DNA from: Torreya grandis
Taxonomy: Eukaryota; Streptophyta; Pinopsida; Cupressales; Taxaceae
Direction: 5' to 3'
Assembly: GCA_037957365.1 (NCBI GenBank)
Contig: JARHVA010002371.1
Span: 2,363,001-2,427,000 of the forward strand
Length of the DNA: 64,000 nucleotides
Positions 11,518-22,800 of this stretch are shown here, one piece after another. Within the stretch, counting starts at the first letter, position 1, and each line of letters starts with the position of its first letter. Below the pieces are notes generated by a model, which was not told the origin of the DNA, searched no databases, and saw only the letters and a program-made list of their open reading frames with translations. Both the position numbers and the translations under genes were made by a program.

Positions 11518-12700
11518 TGTATGCAATCAGAAATGCATCATTTCTATACATCAATCCTAGCTCATATAAGATAGAACATACCTACACTTCCGATTGAGAA
11601 TACATTTGTTAAGTGGGGATATGACCAATATGGGGATCTGCTAGACCTAATTAAGGTATCACTTGTCATAATACACCATGCTAAGAAGGGTTCCAAAGCC
11701 TATAGTCTAACACAATCATGCAACAACCCTAAAAGAGTCTTAAGATTAATGTTCAATATATTCTAATAAATAAGTAAATCTAATCTAGTGCACACCAATG
11801 CTTGTGGCATAAAGTGGGGGTTAGAAACGAAACAAACTAGACTAAGCATACATAGAAGACATGTACTCATGTCAATGTATACATAATCCTAATACATGTA
11901 AGAAAGAAGCATAACTGCATTATCTATCTACTCTTACAAAGGATAAATAAAGCTAGGAATACTTACCTTTGATGATGAACCTCACCGAGCCTCAATCTCT
12001 CCCTTGGTCAAGGTGCTTCGCAAGAGATTATTGTGATATGTAAGGATAACAAAGACAAACCAGTTCTAAGCTACACAACCTATCCATGCATTTAAAAGAT
12101 TTTTTCACAAGACAAGATCCGTATCTCCAAATAAAGTATGGAACCCTAAGCTTTATTCCTTAAGTAAAATGGTGAATAGGCAGATGCTCATTTGCACTTA
12201 TTCTTCTTTTCTTCTCTTCTTATAAATGGTTAGAAATAAACTTATATATATAGATGGATCTTGCCCTAAATCCTCTCAAAAATGTTGGCTTTACAGGATC
12301 GACTCAGTCGACCTTGTATGTTTTTGAGGATAATTCACTAGGTCTGAGCTAGGTCAGTTTAAAGGCTAACAAATTCAGAGTGAAAAATACCACTAAATTG
12401 TATAGGTTCAAGCCCTAGTACAAACAACTATCTAAAATGGAATTAAGGCAAAAAAGGAAGATAAAGTATGGCAAAAGATTGAAATGGGTAAGTGCTTAGG
12501 GTTAATGGTTTTTAGGATATGAGTGTGTAGATGGTAAGTGGTAAAAAAGAAAATAATTTTATGAAGCACCAATGGTCTGCCCACCCCTTTCTCAGTGCAC
12601 CACTTAAGACATGCACTCATACAAATTGAGACTCGATGGTTTCTTACAAGATACAAAGTGTCAGTAATCAATATAAGTTTGAAAATAGTATGTGTATGCA
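11518..12700 (-). repeat. 3' LTR of a second Tat-family element
   Basis: This 1183-bp segment is the reverse complement of the family seen at 44503-45688 and 56761-57904. Shared landmarks include gtctcaattt.tatgagtgcat, ggggtgggcagaccattgg, a TATA box, a ...gggagagattgag stretch and ctttggaacc. Its minus-strand start TGCATACACATA and end ATTGCATACA match the other copies. It is taken as a 3' LTR because the sequence before it on the minus strand (gacatgtgatgagcttcg, then aggcatatg) matches the sequence before the 3' LTR at 56.7 kb. Its own pol and 5' LTR are not visible in the window. Confidence 0.8.
12243..12252 (-). promoter_or_regulatory. LTR TATA box
   Basis: TATATATATA in the middle of the LTR, at the place where the two other LTRs of the family carry TATATAAA. 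This is the likely U3 promoter element. Confidence 0.55.
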
Positions 12701-13900
12701 TATGCCTTACTCGAAGCTCATCACATGTCATGTAAGTGTAACACGAAATGGTGCTTTAGGGAAGAGAATATGATAAAACACCATGTTGATGCTAAGTAAA
12801 GTGCAATAAGCAACAAATAAGATAAAGAAAATGACATAATTGAAAAAACACATATCTTTACTTACTTTAGTTCTGTAGATAAAGAAGTAGACTACAAGAG
12901 AAAGTTGAAGGCATCCAATGTGAAGAACACTAGTAAAACTGTAGAAGTTAGTGCAAAAAATAGCCAATTTTTTTTTTTTTTGAAAAATAGGCATATGACA
13001 GTGGAAAATATTCTCTACATCATCATGAATCCAACGCATTTTATGATTTTGAAAATGGATGAATAGAAACAAAGATATAGGCAAAAAAAAGAATATGCAT
13101 AAAAATAATTAAGGAATTTGACTTTTGAAAGGTGTTTTTAAATAGGGGGAAAGAGAAGTCATTTTGTTATTTTGACTTGTGAATGAGAGAAAAAGAGCTT
13201 TGGAGACTAGACGAGCTAGGATGGCAAGGGGATGATAGGCTAGACGAGGAAGGGCTCTAGGAGTGGCAATAAGTTCACTACAAGTATCCAACTATGAATC
13301 TTAAGCCAATTTTTGAGTATTTTTTTAAATTCTAGTGAATTTTTAAAAAAATATAATTTTTAGCATTTCTAGATGTCAGAATGGAACAAAATTAGATTAT
13401 ATAGCTAGAAGATAGAAAAATGAGAAATGGGTTTAGAATAATTAGGATGTAAACAACAAAAAGATAATTTTTTAGGACTATTTAAGGGGTCGACAACTAA
13501 AAACATTTGGGTCAACCCAGTCGACCCAGTAGACTGAAAATAAGCAAAATCCACACTGCTGACCTATTATGTGTGTGCCGACCTAGTAGGTTTTGCAGAC
13601 TGCTGACCTAGTATAGTTTGCCAACTGATCCAAAAAGTCTAGAATGACAATGCATTACTAGGGAGGAGAAAATAAGAGAGTTGAATTAGATGTTTAAGTC
13701 AACCAAGCTAAAAATAAGGAAATTTTAGTCAAACTAATTTGACCAAAGAACTAAAGTTATACGAGAATGCATGCAAAAGGCTAAAAGAAGGCTAGAATCG
13801 CTTGAAATGACCAAGTAAGGGCAAAAATGATCGAATAGGATAAAAATAGGTAACAATGAATGAATTAAAGTAATATAAGATTGTTTTTGATTAAAATTGT
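12701..13900 (-). other. 3' internal region upstream of the Tat-family LTR
   Basis: Non-coding on inspection. The first ~60 bp next to the LTR resemble 56700-56762. Open frames at 13084-12728 and 12731-12432 cross the LTR edge and look like chance frames in AT-rich DNA. 13480-13620 holds repeated gtcgaccca/gacctag words, which also occur in the family's LTRs and in the 45.7-47.4 kb leader. Confidence 0.55.
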
Positions 13901-13946
13901 AAAAAGAATGTATTTTGACTATAAATGACATGAAGGATCTAATACA

Positions 13947-15930
13947 TATTTTGTTGTTTCTTGGTTGTAGGGATGACCCTAATTTTGGAGATTGGTAGAT
14001 GTGTCTTGGATACCATATCTATTAGAGCATTTGACCATAGGTGATAGAGCTAGGCTAGTAACTGTAGGCCTAGGAGGGATAAGTAACATGTGTAGGATTC
14101 CCCTGAGCTCAAATTTATTAGTCATTTCCTTGGATGTTGGGAATGATTGACTAATACTTTTAGATGGGAGGTGGATGGGGATGTGGAATATGTAGCTATC
14201 ATGTTGGAGGATGTGCATGCCATCCTAGGGCTACCAATGATAAGAGCACCAATGACTAAAGGCGTACTAGATAGCCTAGAGGAGAGGAGAGCCTTAACTA
14301 TGTGGGATACAGGCTCAAATACAATATTAGGGGGTAGGCGAGTTAAGAAATTTAATGTGTATGCATCATATAATTCGGATATCTAGAATGATGTGATAAG
14401 ACTTGTGACATAATGAGTGCTATGTCACAAGTCAGATGGCGAGGTACCACTATTCATGGTAACCTGGAATAGGAGGATTATAGAGGAGGGCATATTATAT
14501 GATCTTGGTTATATCATCTAGGTATAGATCATACATGATTTGTATGAGGTGTTGGTCAGAGGGTAGAAATATATAAGATTGATCATATTATTGACAACTT
14601 AGATCTATGAGAGGTTTCCCATGTATCAGCCGATTGGGTTACCTCATGCGATCGATGATAGGTTACCTCAAGTGCAGAGATGGAAAGAGGACCAAGTAGT
14701 GTAGGCCATACCCCAAGTTCTAGTGCTACATATTGCGAGACATGAAGACATAGTGTGGAAATCATATGGGGACATAATGACTACATGGCTGAGATGGTAC
14801 ATATTTGTACTAGCTATATCAAGGATAGAGTTTATTAGACATTATACTTGGTGGAGAGAGCCACATACAGTGACACAAGTGATAGGACAAATGGGCTTAC
14901 CTCATCTAGTATCACCGATATTAATGCCCAAGTAGTGGGCTTGGTATGTGAGAGAGACACAGGTGAGGAGAAGACTAGGTCCAATAGTGATGAGGTCAAT
15001 TCTCAGACTATGTCATGAGCGATCATGGACTGGATGAACATGATAGGGAATAAAGTAAGAGAGGGATGTAGAAGTAGTGGTACCAGAGATACCACCACTA
15101 GATCCATAATGAGATGAGCTATGACCACTGAAGACATGATGCTAATGAAGGAAAGAGGAGTAGGAGAGAGTGGAGACTATGTCATCCCTAATGACTTAGT
15201 GAGTCAGAGGAGAGTTGGATGATGGAGAGGCCACTCAAGCACAAGTTAAGGCAAATGTGAGTCATGATGGCCATATTTGAGCTGAGGAGGTGACCTATAA
15301 AGGAGGTGATATGAGGTTGTATGGATGGGGAGACTATACTAGGCAGTCACACGGATGACAAGACCATAGTGGCCAAGACACAAACAAGTAATAAGAATGA
15401 TTAAATCATTGCTTAAGTTTTTATTTTGAAATAGAGACTAGAGATAGATAGATATTATGAGATATGATAGTGATATAATATCTATTTGGATGTGATTTTG
15501 TAGGCATAACTAAGGATGAGGAGGAGAGATGGGGGCCCCTTATGAGGGGAACACTCCATAACATCTTGGATGAGAATCTACAGTTGTATGCCCATATTAC
15601 ATTAGAAGACCCTAGTGTACCATCTGTCCCAGCTCAGGTAAGTTGGTTTAGATTAGTAGGGGAGGTAACAAGATAGATACAAGCATAGAGAGAGAGGATG
15701 CAACCACCAAAAGAGATGGGTGCAGACAAGATATGGGCATGGTAGGCCCTGGTAAAGGAGAAAGGTATGCATCTGGCTATAGTATTACAAATGACACAGA
15801 CACATATGATGATGTAGACCCAATTGATGTATGCTCATACAATGACCCAACGTGAGTTGGCTCAGGCACAGGTGAAGATAACACATTTATGGAGATATGT
15901 AGAGGGATTTACATCTCAAATGGCCTCCTT
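13947..15930 (+). pseudogene. Plant mobile domain (PMD/MAIN-like) protein, decayed
   Basis: The best stretch (14147-14386) begins TNTFRWEVDGDVEYVAIMLE and continues DVHAILGLPM, which is the signature of PMD proteins (THTFHLP.GE.T.TLEDV...LGLP). Downstream, RLPQVQRWKEDQ and HIARHEDIVWKSYGDIMTTW (14650-14935) with IRHYTWWREP fit the later PMD region (R.P..QRW, W..Y). 15756-15920 reads LAQAQVKITHLWRYVEG, a possible coiled-coil tail. PMD proteins act in nuclear silencing and genome stability (MAIN, MAIL1), but most plant copies are carried by transposons. Stops and frameshifts occur throughout. It runs antisense to the Tat-family LTR at 11.5-12.7 kb, in the place where some plant gypsy elements carry extra antisense ORFs. 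Confidence 0.6.
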
Positions 15931-16049
15931 ATAGTGTACTATTTAGAGGAGTCAGACCGAGGCCTTGGTAGGCAACGTGGCTAGGCCATGAGATAGACAT
16001 GATGGGGCCCAACCATAGAGCTAGAGCATTGTATATATTGTATCAAAAA

Positions 16050-16050
<1 letters not shown>

Positions 16051-16115
<65 letters not shown>
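16051..16115. repeat. (AT)n microsatellite
   Basis: About 32 perfect AT units just after the PMD pseudogene. Confidence 0.95.
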
Positions 16116-16118
<3 letters not shown>

Positions 16119-16325
16119 ATATTGATTGTGAATGTTGTCATTATTATGGTTGTGGTTGTGGATGCTTTGGATATATTTATTTCTAGCACATGTATTTATT
16201 TATTTGTTGTATATGCAATAAGAAATATATTAGATGTGGTTTCTTTTCTAGCATTATGAAAAATACATGCATGGTTAAAAAGAAATAGATAAAAAGAACT
16301 TGGTAAAATATAATCAATCAAAAAT

Positions 16326-17339
16326 GTACTACACACTATTTCAAGTTGGGAAATGTGTAATAACAAGAAAATGACTAAGTATAAAGAACCAAGGGATAGT
16401 AAAACAAGATGGTAAAAAGGAATTTGTTTTTAAACCAAAGCAAAAATTTTTTGCACCAAATTAAAACAAGTAAAATCATACTAAATCATGTTGGGAAGTA
16501 TGAAAACAATGTAATAAGATAGAATGTATGTAAAAGGGCACAAATGGTATAAAAACAAATGAATTATGTCAATCAATCATACTCTATCACGTTGGAAAGT
16601 ATAAGAGAAAAATAAAATTGGTAAAATATTGGTCTTAAATTTATCACACTAATTCAAGTTGAGAAGTATGAACAAATCAAGAAATGGTTGAATTCTTATA
16701 TGCACTCGGAAATCACAAAGATAAAAGCAGTGAAATAAAAATTAAGTAAGCATAAAACACACTAAATCAAGTTGAAAAACATGTCAATGATGTGTAACTT
16801 CATAATCAATCACATCTTATCTCATATTTGACACATGTAATTTTTTTGTGACTTATATTATTGAAATTTTTTGTGAGGAATGTTAGGTCCTATCTACAGT
16901 ATTATACTAAAAATCACAAATAGAAAACCACTGGGGTGGACAAACCAAGACAAATTGGGTAATAAAGGATGTGGGCAATATGAAGGAATAATGTGGTAAT
17001 TTATGAGGATAGTTGGGTTCTATCTATGGTCTTATAATGTAACTCATAAATGAGATCCCAAGGAGAGTGATCAATAGACAAAACACTATTTTTCAAGAGG
17101 AAATATGAGAGATATAGGGAATGAAAAAGGGAGTGTAAAAATAAAGACTTAGGCATCTTATGAAAAGACCTTAGGAGACAAGAGGCATACTAAGGACATG
17201 ATAAGACACTAAGTGACTAGTGACCATCACTATACAAAAGAATCCTATTCGCTATAGACATAAAGCTTTATAGGCATATAAGTGTGATACTAAGATCAAT
17301 TAATGAATGTAGATTGGTTCAAGAAAAGGTAAAATGGAA
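16326..17339 (-). repeat. Non-coding module arrays shared in part with the Tat 3' region
   Basis: Two arrays are visible. From 16341 to 16790 the plus strand repeats a cacacta.ttcaagttgggaagtatg-like unit five times at irregular spacing (about 16341, 16484, 16586, 16650 and 16763). On the minus strand, two copies of a module like ataagaccatagatagaacc with ctcataa following lie near 17040 and 16900. The large element has two like it (54605-54650 and 54724-54765) at nearly the same spacing. This suggests that the stretch is Tat-family 3' sequence. No coding potential is seen. Confidence 0.5.
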
Positions 17340-17600
17340 CTACCTTCTCACGATATGTTCCCCATTCCTCAGGACCACTTATAGAGTCATCAGTCTACTA
17401 TGAATATTGGGTACTTATGTGAGAAACTAGGTAGCACTAAAAGATTTTTTTATTCTCTTTTTCTAATCTACTAGTCTACCACATACCAAAGGACCTTGGC
17501 TCTACCATGATACCAACTGTGGAATTTGATCTTTGACTAGAAAAAAGAGATGTGCTTTGAATCACGTCTTTTAGTGTGATTTGACTTTTACAACTATTTT
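17340..17600 (-). repeat. LTR/primer-site-like module, also at 55.3-55.6 kb
   Basis: On the minus strand, ...TTCCACAGT is followed by TGGTATCATGGTAGAGCC and then GTAGATTAG, GCTACCTA, AAGTACCCA and GAATGGGGAACA landmarks. The same series occurs on the plus strand at 55322-55570. The 18-mer resembles the iMet primer site TGGTATCAGAGCC with five extra bases, and CCACAGT would suit an LTR end. The other edge of such an LTR was not found. Alternatively this is simply a conserved internal module of the Tat family. Confidence 0.5.
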
Positions 17601-17970
17601 TGCCTTTTATATCATTGCCTTTTGTAAAATGATTTGGCTTTTAATGACAGAAAAATTCTATCAATGATCAATGCTATTACATTACATATGCAATATGTAT
17701 GGTATGACCAAAGTGACCCAATGTTCATAATGCCTGACATGACATGAATGATTTATGTAATGTAATACATATCCATATCAGAGAATAGACTAATGTCATA
17801 TTTATACATTTTTCATGATGTTGATGTGATAAATAATGAAATGGGTGTGGGTAACATGATGTGATGGATAATGCCTACTCTATTAATATGATAGTTGGTT
17901 TTAATTACTTGACATCATTGAATAGGATTCATTATGTATAGGTTGCATTAATGTGGTGGCTCCATTATTT

Positions 17971-18290
17971 GTATTTACCTTGGTCATAACTAGATATGGT
18001 GTTTTTGTGTTACTTTTAGCCTATAATGGATTTAATTGCAAGTAAAATTGGCATGAATGGGTGATTGGGTGTGCATGGGTCACTAATGTAACCTATGTTT
18101 CCCCATGTACACCACTTTAACATGAATTCAAATTGAATTAGGGTGATCGCACCTAAATATGGCCCAAATTATCCTTATTTATCTTAGTCTCAATTGGTTA
18201 TGGTGTCATATCACTTTTTTACCTATAATAGACCTAATCATTAGTAAACTTGGCATATAGGAGTGATTGTGTGTGTGTTAGTTTGTAAAA
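17971..18290 (+). repeat. Diverged tandem repeat, period ~205 bp
   Basis: Copy A starts at 17971 (tatttaccttggtcat) and copy B at 18176 (tatttatcttagtctc). Both continue through tatggtgt, cctataat.ga, ttggcat and gtgattg landmarks in the same order. About 115 bp are comparable. Confidence 0.7.
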
Positions 18291-19058
18291 TTTAATTTTG
18301 ATAAACCTAAGTCTCCCAGAAATGCTAACAAGCAATCTAGAAGGTGTCAAAACCTAAAAAATGGCTATATGTTTACCCAAAATGGATATCAATCATAAAA
18401 TTTATGCCTTAAAATCCTTAGATTAAATATTAAAATCTTGAAAATGACTATCGACCAAATTGGATTTTGAAAAATTATCTCCCAAATTGTAAGGCATGCA
18501 TCTGTGAGATCAACTCTAAAAGATGTAGAGTGACCCTAATTTCTTATATTCACTAAAATAAATTTAAAGTATAAGGAATATAAATGTAAAAATATAAATA
18601 TAAACTTATATTCTCGAGCTAAAGGCTTAGACCTATAGACACACATCCGAATCTAATATTTTTGATAGAAAATAAGAAACTTCAATTGCTATCACAAAAA
18701 AAACTATAAATTTCAATGAGACAATTCATAAAATTATTATAATGATGATGAACACACTCTTCTCTTTCCAAATATACATTTTTTTTTAAATTTTGGACTA
18801 TTTTAGGGTTTCCATCTATGTTGATTTATAACTATGAATTTTTTAGGCCACTACATGCCACAAATATACATATCTATATATGTTTATGTATTTTTTTTGC
18901 TGATCCAAATGCAAAAAAAAATTATATGGTCATAAACTAGGCCTAATTCTACATGTATTCAAAAATAAAACTAAATTTCAATTTTTTGAAGTAGTTGGGG
19001 GGCACATGACCGACTATCAATTTTTTTGTCAGTTTTCATGATCTATTTTTTTTAAATT

Positions 19059-19062
<4 letters not shown>

Positions 19063-19104
<42 letters not shown>

Positions 19105-19118
19105 ATTGATTGATTGAA
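19063..19118. repeat. (AT)n followed by (ATTG)n
   Basis: About 20 AT units to 19102, then four attg units. Confidence 0.9.
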
Positions 19119-19559
19119 TATGTTTTAAAAATATAGGTCATAAATTAAATGATCTTATCTAAATTTTTACCAAAGGGTTTAAAAAAAAATTAAATAATGA
19201 TCAGAAAATTAGGGGTCATAGTGCCGACTATCTACTTTATTTTCCTAAAAAAAAGAGACTTCCTCTTCAAATTTTAGATTTTTGACCTACTTAACCATTT
19301 TTAAAAAAAATAGTATTTTAGAAACTAGATTTGAAATGCTACAATTCATATTCCTATACCATCTTCAAAATTTAGTGTAGCCATCTCAAATAATCTACAT
19401 AAGTTGAGATTTATGAATTTTTAGGAAAAGAATGTCCATGGGCACGACCCGTTTTATCCCTTAACTTTATACACTTGTACAGATTTCAGGTATGCATATC
19501 ATTTGCCATTCATAAATACCAATAATACAACTAAGTTTTAATCCTTGTGTATTGGTCTT

Positions 19560-21580
19560 GAAAAGGAAGTCAATTAGAATATTGAACACTTGGAAGTTTT
19601 TAGTGATTCAAAATTAGTTATAAGATGAGTCAAAAAGATATATAAAAATAATCAATCACTTATTCATAAGTGTACATAGAAAGTATGGTCACTTATTGAA
19701 AATTTTGAAGCATATAATATTATGCATATTCTTAGAGAATATACTATTCATGCTGATAAACTTGTTTATGATTCTAACCCAAACTTGAATGAAATTTATC
19801 CTTATGTTGATTATTATTTTTAAAAAATTTCAGACCTAAGAAATGTGATTTGAATAAAATTTGGTCTATTTTTTATTGTGATGAACATTTAGACATTTCT
19901 GTAAAAAAAACTATTTTTATCATGATGAATAAGTCCTTAATTGTGGTGATTACTTCCAACTAAGTAGCAATATATTTCTTACTATTTTGGTAATCCTTAA
20001 ATCAATGTTTACTTCTCATGTTAATCCTAAAATATCTTGAACTGAAGAACCTTCAAAAAGGATCATAGATGAGACTATTCCAATATATTTAAGGACAAAA
20101 AATATCCTAAGTATGTATATTTAGGTGTTCAATGTAAAACCAAAGAAAGGGAACAATTTATGAATTTATTCAAAGAGTTTATTGATATTTTTGTTTGGTC
20201 CTATAAAGACATAAATGTTTATGATAATGTTATATTTATACATGACATACCAATAAAACCTAGTATAAAACTTGTTTGGCAGAAATCCTGAAGGATCAAC
20301 CCCTTGTTGGAAGACACCATCAATAAATATCTATAAAATATGTTAGATGACAATGCCATTTATGTGGGAAGATACTCTAATTGGATAGCTAATTTTTTTC
20401 TTTTTCATAAGAATAATGGTGATATTTGTTTGTGTATACTTTAGATTCTTAAATCATGCAAGTGTTAAAGATAATTTTCCTTCACCTATTATAGATCATA
20501 GGTTGTTGGTTATGAAATGATGTCTCTTTAAGATGGATTTTTAAGATAAAATCATTTTTTTTCAATCTAGAAGATAGACATAAAACTAATTTTACTACAC
20601 GTAGAGGTAGTTATACCTTTTAAAAATTCTCCTTTGGTCTAATTAATGCAGGTGCTACTTTTCAAAGGTTTATGCATGTTATCTTTGATGATTTGATTAA
20701 CATTATTATTCAAGTCTCTTTAGTTGATCTCACTATTCATTCGAAGAAAATAAAGAAACACCTAAATCACTTGCATGAAATATTCATTAGGTGTAGGAAA
20801 TTTGGCATGCCATTAAATTCAAAGAAATAATTTTTTGGGTGTAACCGAAGGCAAACAGTTCGGTCATGTGATACTAAAAATTATAATTTCAATATACCTA
20901 GATCACATTAAAGCTATCAAAGAATTTCCTCCTCTCAAAGATCATTCTGGTCTACTATCTTTCTTTGGTTAAATAATTTTTTTGCATTAATTTATTTCTA
21001 ACATTGCAGATAAATCTAATCATCTAAAAGTTTTATCAAATAAAAATTAGAACTATTTAAGGGATGCAATATTAGATGCAACCTTCAATGAAGTTAAAAA
21101 TACAATTGTAATTACTCCTATAATTAAAAAACTAGATATAAATAAACCTTTCATATTTTATTTTAATGCAACTCATAAGGCCATAGCTATTTTTGTGACT
21201 CAATATGATCAAAATTATGAAAAAATACCTATTAGTTATGTGAGTTAAGTCCTTAAGAATGCTGAAATTAGGTATCCATTAATTGAAAAAGTTGTTTTCT
21301 GATTAGTTTCAACATTAAGTAAATTTGGATGTCTTCTAATGGGAAAAAAAGTAATCATATGTTCAAACATGCTTATTTTGTCTTATTTTAAAAATCAACC
21401 CATGATTCAAGGTAGGCTAACTAAGTGGATTTTCAGGATCCAAGAATATAGTTTCAAATTTGAAACTTTTACAACAATCAAAGGTTATGATCTATCCAAA
21501 CACCTTGATGTAAACCTAATATTTGAAATAAATGTTTTAATTCTTTTAGTTGATGATAATATAAAGGAAAAATATTAACC
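19560..21580 (+). pseudogene. Ty3/gypsy pol: RNase H-like domain, RT, RNase H
   Basis: Broken frames read in order. At 19650-19850 an RNase H-like C-terminal part shows VWSLIENFEAYNIMHILRE, then HADKLVYDSNPNLNEIYP. Then KEREQFMNLFKEFIDIFVWS (20137) and NWIANFFLFHKNNGDIC with NHASVKDNFPSPI enter RT. The RT catalytic box reads LVDL at 20720-20731, so the second Asp is lost. The connection and RNase H follow (AIKEFPPLKDH, INKPFIFYFNATHKAIAIFV) and end at GRLTKWIFRIQEYSFKFE (21408). This domain order (RNase H-like before RT) is, to my knowledge, that of one plant gypsy group. Integrase is missing here, but a matching piece lies at 27.6 kb on the same strand. Confidence 0.75.
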
Positions 21581-22800
21581 CAAGAGTGATAAGCCTTACT
21601 TTCCAAGTTAAGTTGATTTACTTCATGTTGCAACGCACCAACAACATGCATTAGAGAAAGGACCTCTTGTGAATGCATATTAAGATCATTAAGGGGCTCA
21701 TTTAATAATTGAATTTTATTATTAATTTTTGCCATTGGTACTCTATTTCTAATAGGAAAAGAAGGCTTAGGAATGAATTATTCTTGTTGAATGCTAGGCT
21801 TGGGAGATTCGTTAGTTGTTAATATATCATTAGTTTTCAAAAGTATATTACGTTGTATTGAAATAGAATAAATATCACTATTGTACTCATCACTATAATC
21901 AACATGTTCACTCACTCTATTTTTTAGAATAATACTATGAAACTCATCATGATTTGTAATAATATTGTCATTAATAAAACTATAATTTAATTTATCGTGT
22001 AACATACAATCATAATTAACATGAGGACACGGTAGATAACTAATATATACTAGGGTTGGTAAAGACATTTTCCTCTTCACTATACACATAGTAACCATCG
22101 TCATTCCAATATTCATTATGACCACTATCTTTTTTGCTTATAAAATCAACATTTGAAATAATAAGTCTTGTATTTTCACTAGAAGAGGGTGTATACGTTT
22201 CATTTATATTTTCAACTTTGCTCAATACATCATCAGATTAAATAGGAATATAATCATTACCTTCATTATCAACATTAAAATAACAACATGCTCATTGTTG
22301 GGAGAAGAGAGGATAGAAGATGCATTTGTATTTTCTAATTTTGTCATATCATTATCATATGTAAAATAACATTATTGTAAATAGATTGTGACTCTTGAGA
22401 TATACAATTGTCCTTTTCATTATGAAATGGAATGATAAGTTTCTTGGATTTATATTGTGAAATGCAAAAGAGAGACATGGAAAAAGTTTTTGATAACATA
22501 AGAGTATTATCAAATAATCCATCACCAATGAGGGGTTCTTTTGAAATTATACTATTATTTTATTCGACATTGTTTTTAGGAGATATAATAGAGTAAGTAA
22601 GAGAAGATCATTCATCTACATTACTATATTTTGCACATTGATAATCACTTAAGTAGTATTCTTCATAATCATCATGAAAAAAATAATCATTATCATTATT
22701 TTACGCATAGTCATGCTCGTCGTTAGTATCCAACACATAATATTGATAATTATTCTATTCTTTATCATAATTATAAGGAATGCCTAAAAATGCATTAACT
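21478..22800 (-). pseudogene. Unknown decayed ORF, acidic and Ser/Asn/Tyr-rich
   Basis: Over 1.3 kb the minus strand stays mostly open in shifting frames. It reads FFHDDYEEYYLSDYQCAKYS (about 22680-22625), PLIGDGLFDNTLMLSKTFSM (about 22530), EYWNDDGYYVYSEEENVF (22225-22040) and ALQHEVNQLNLESKAYHSW (21735-21478), the last a possible coiled coil. I do not recognise a family. It is antisense to, and slightly overlaps, the end of the gypsy RNase H. It could be the Gag or linker region of another element, or an extra antisense ORF of the same one. No start could be chosen. Confidence 0.4.

Larger units (their letters stand above)
17601..19559. other. No gene; local repeats
   Basis: AT-rich. It contains a diverged direct repeat of about 205 bp (listed separately) and an AT microsatellite. 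The 18940-19240 stretch has two ccgactatc words within similar contexts, possibly LTR-derived. No ORF of interest. Confidence 0.5.

Noticed and set aside
12432..13084. Two minus-strand ORFs of 99 and 118 residues, hydrophobic in parts
   Set aside because: The first overlaps an LTR that is non-coding in its two other copies and the second abuts it; the composition is that of AT-rich chance frames, so an env-like gene is not supported.
15999..16259. 86-residue ORF with a long Tyr-Ile run
   Set aside because: It is an AT microsatellite read as protein, not a membrane protein.
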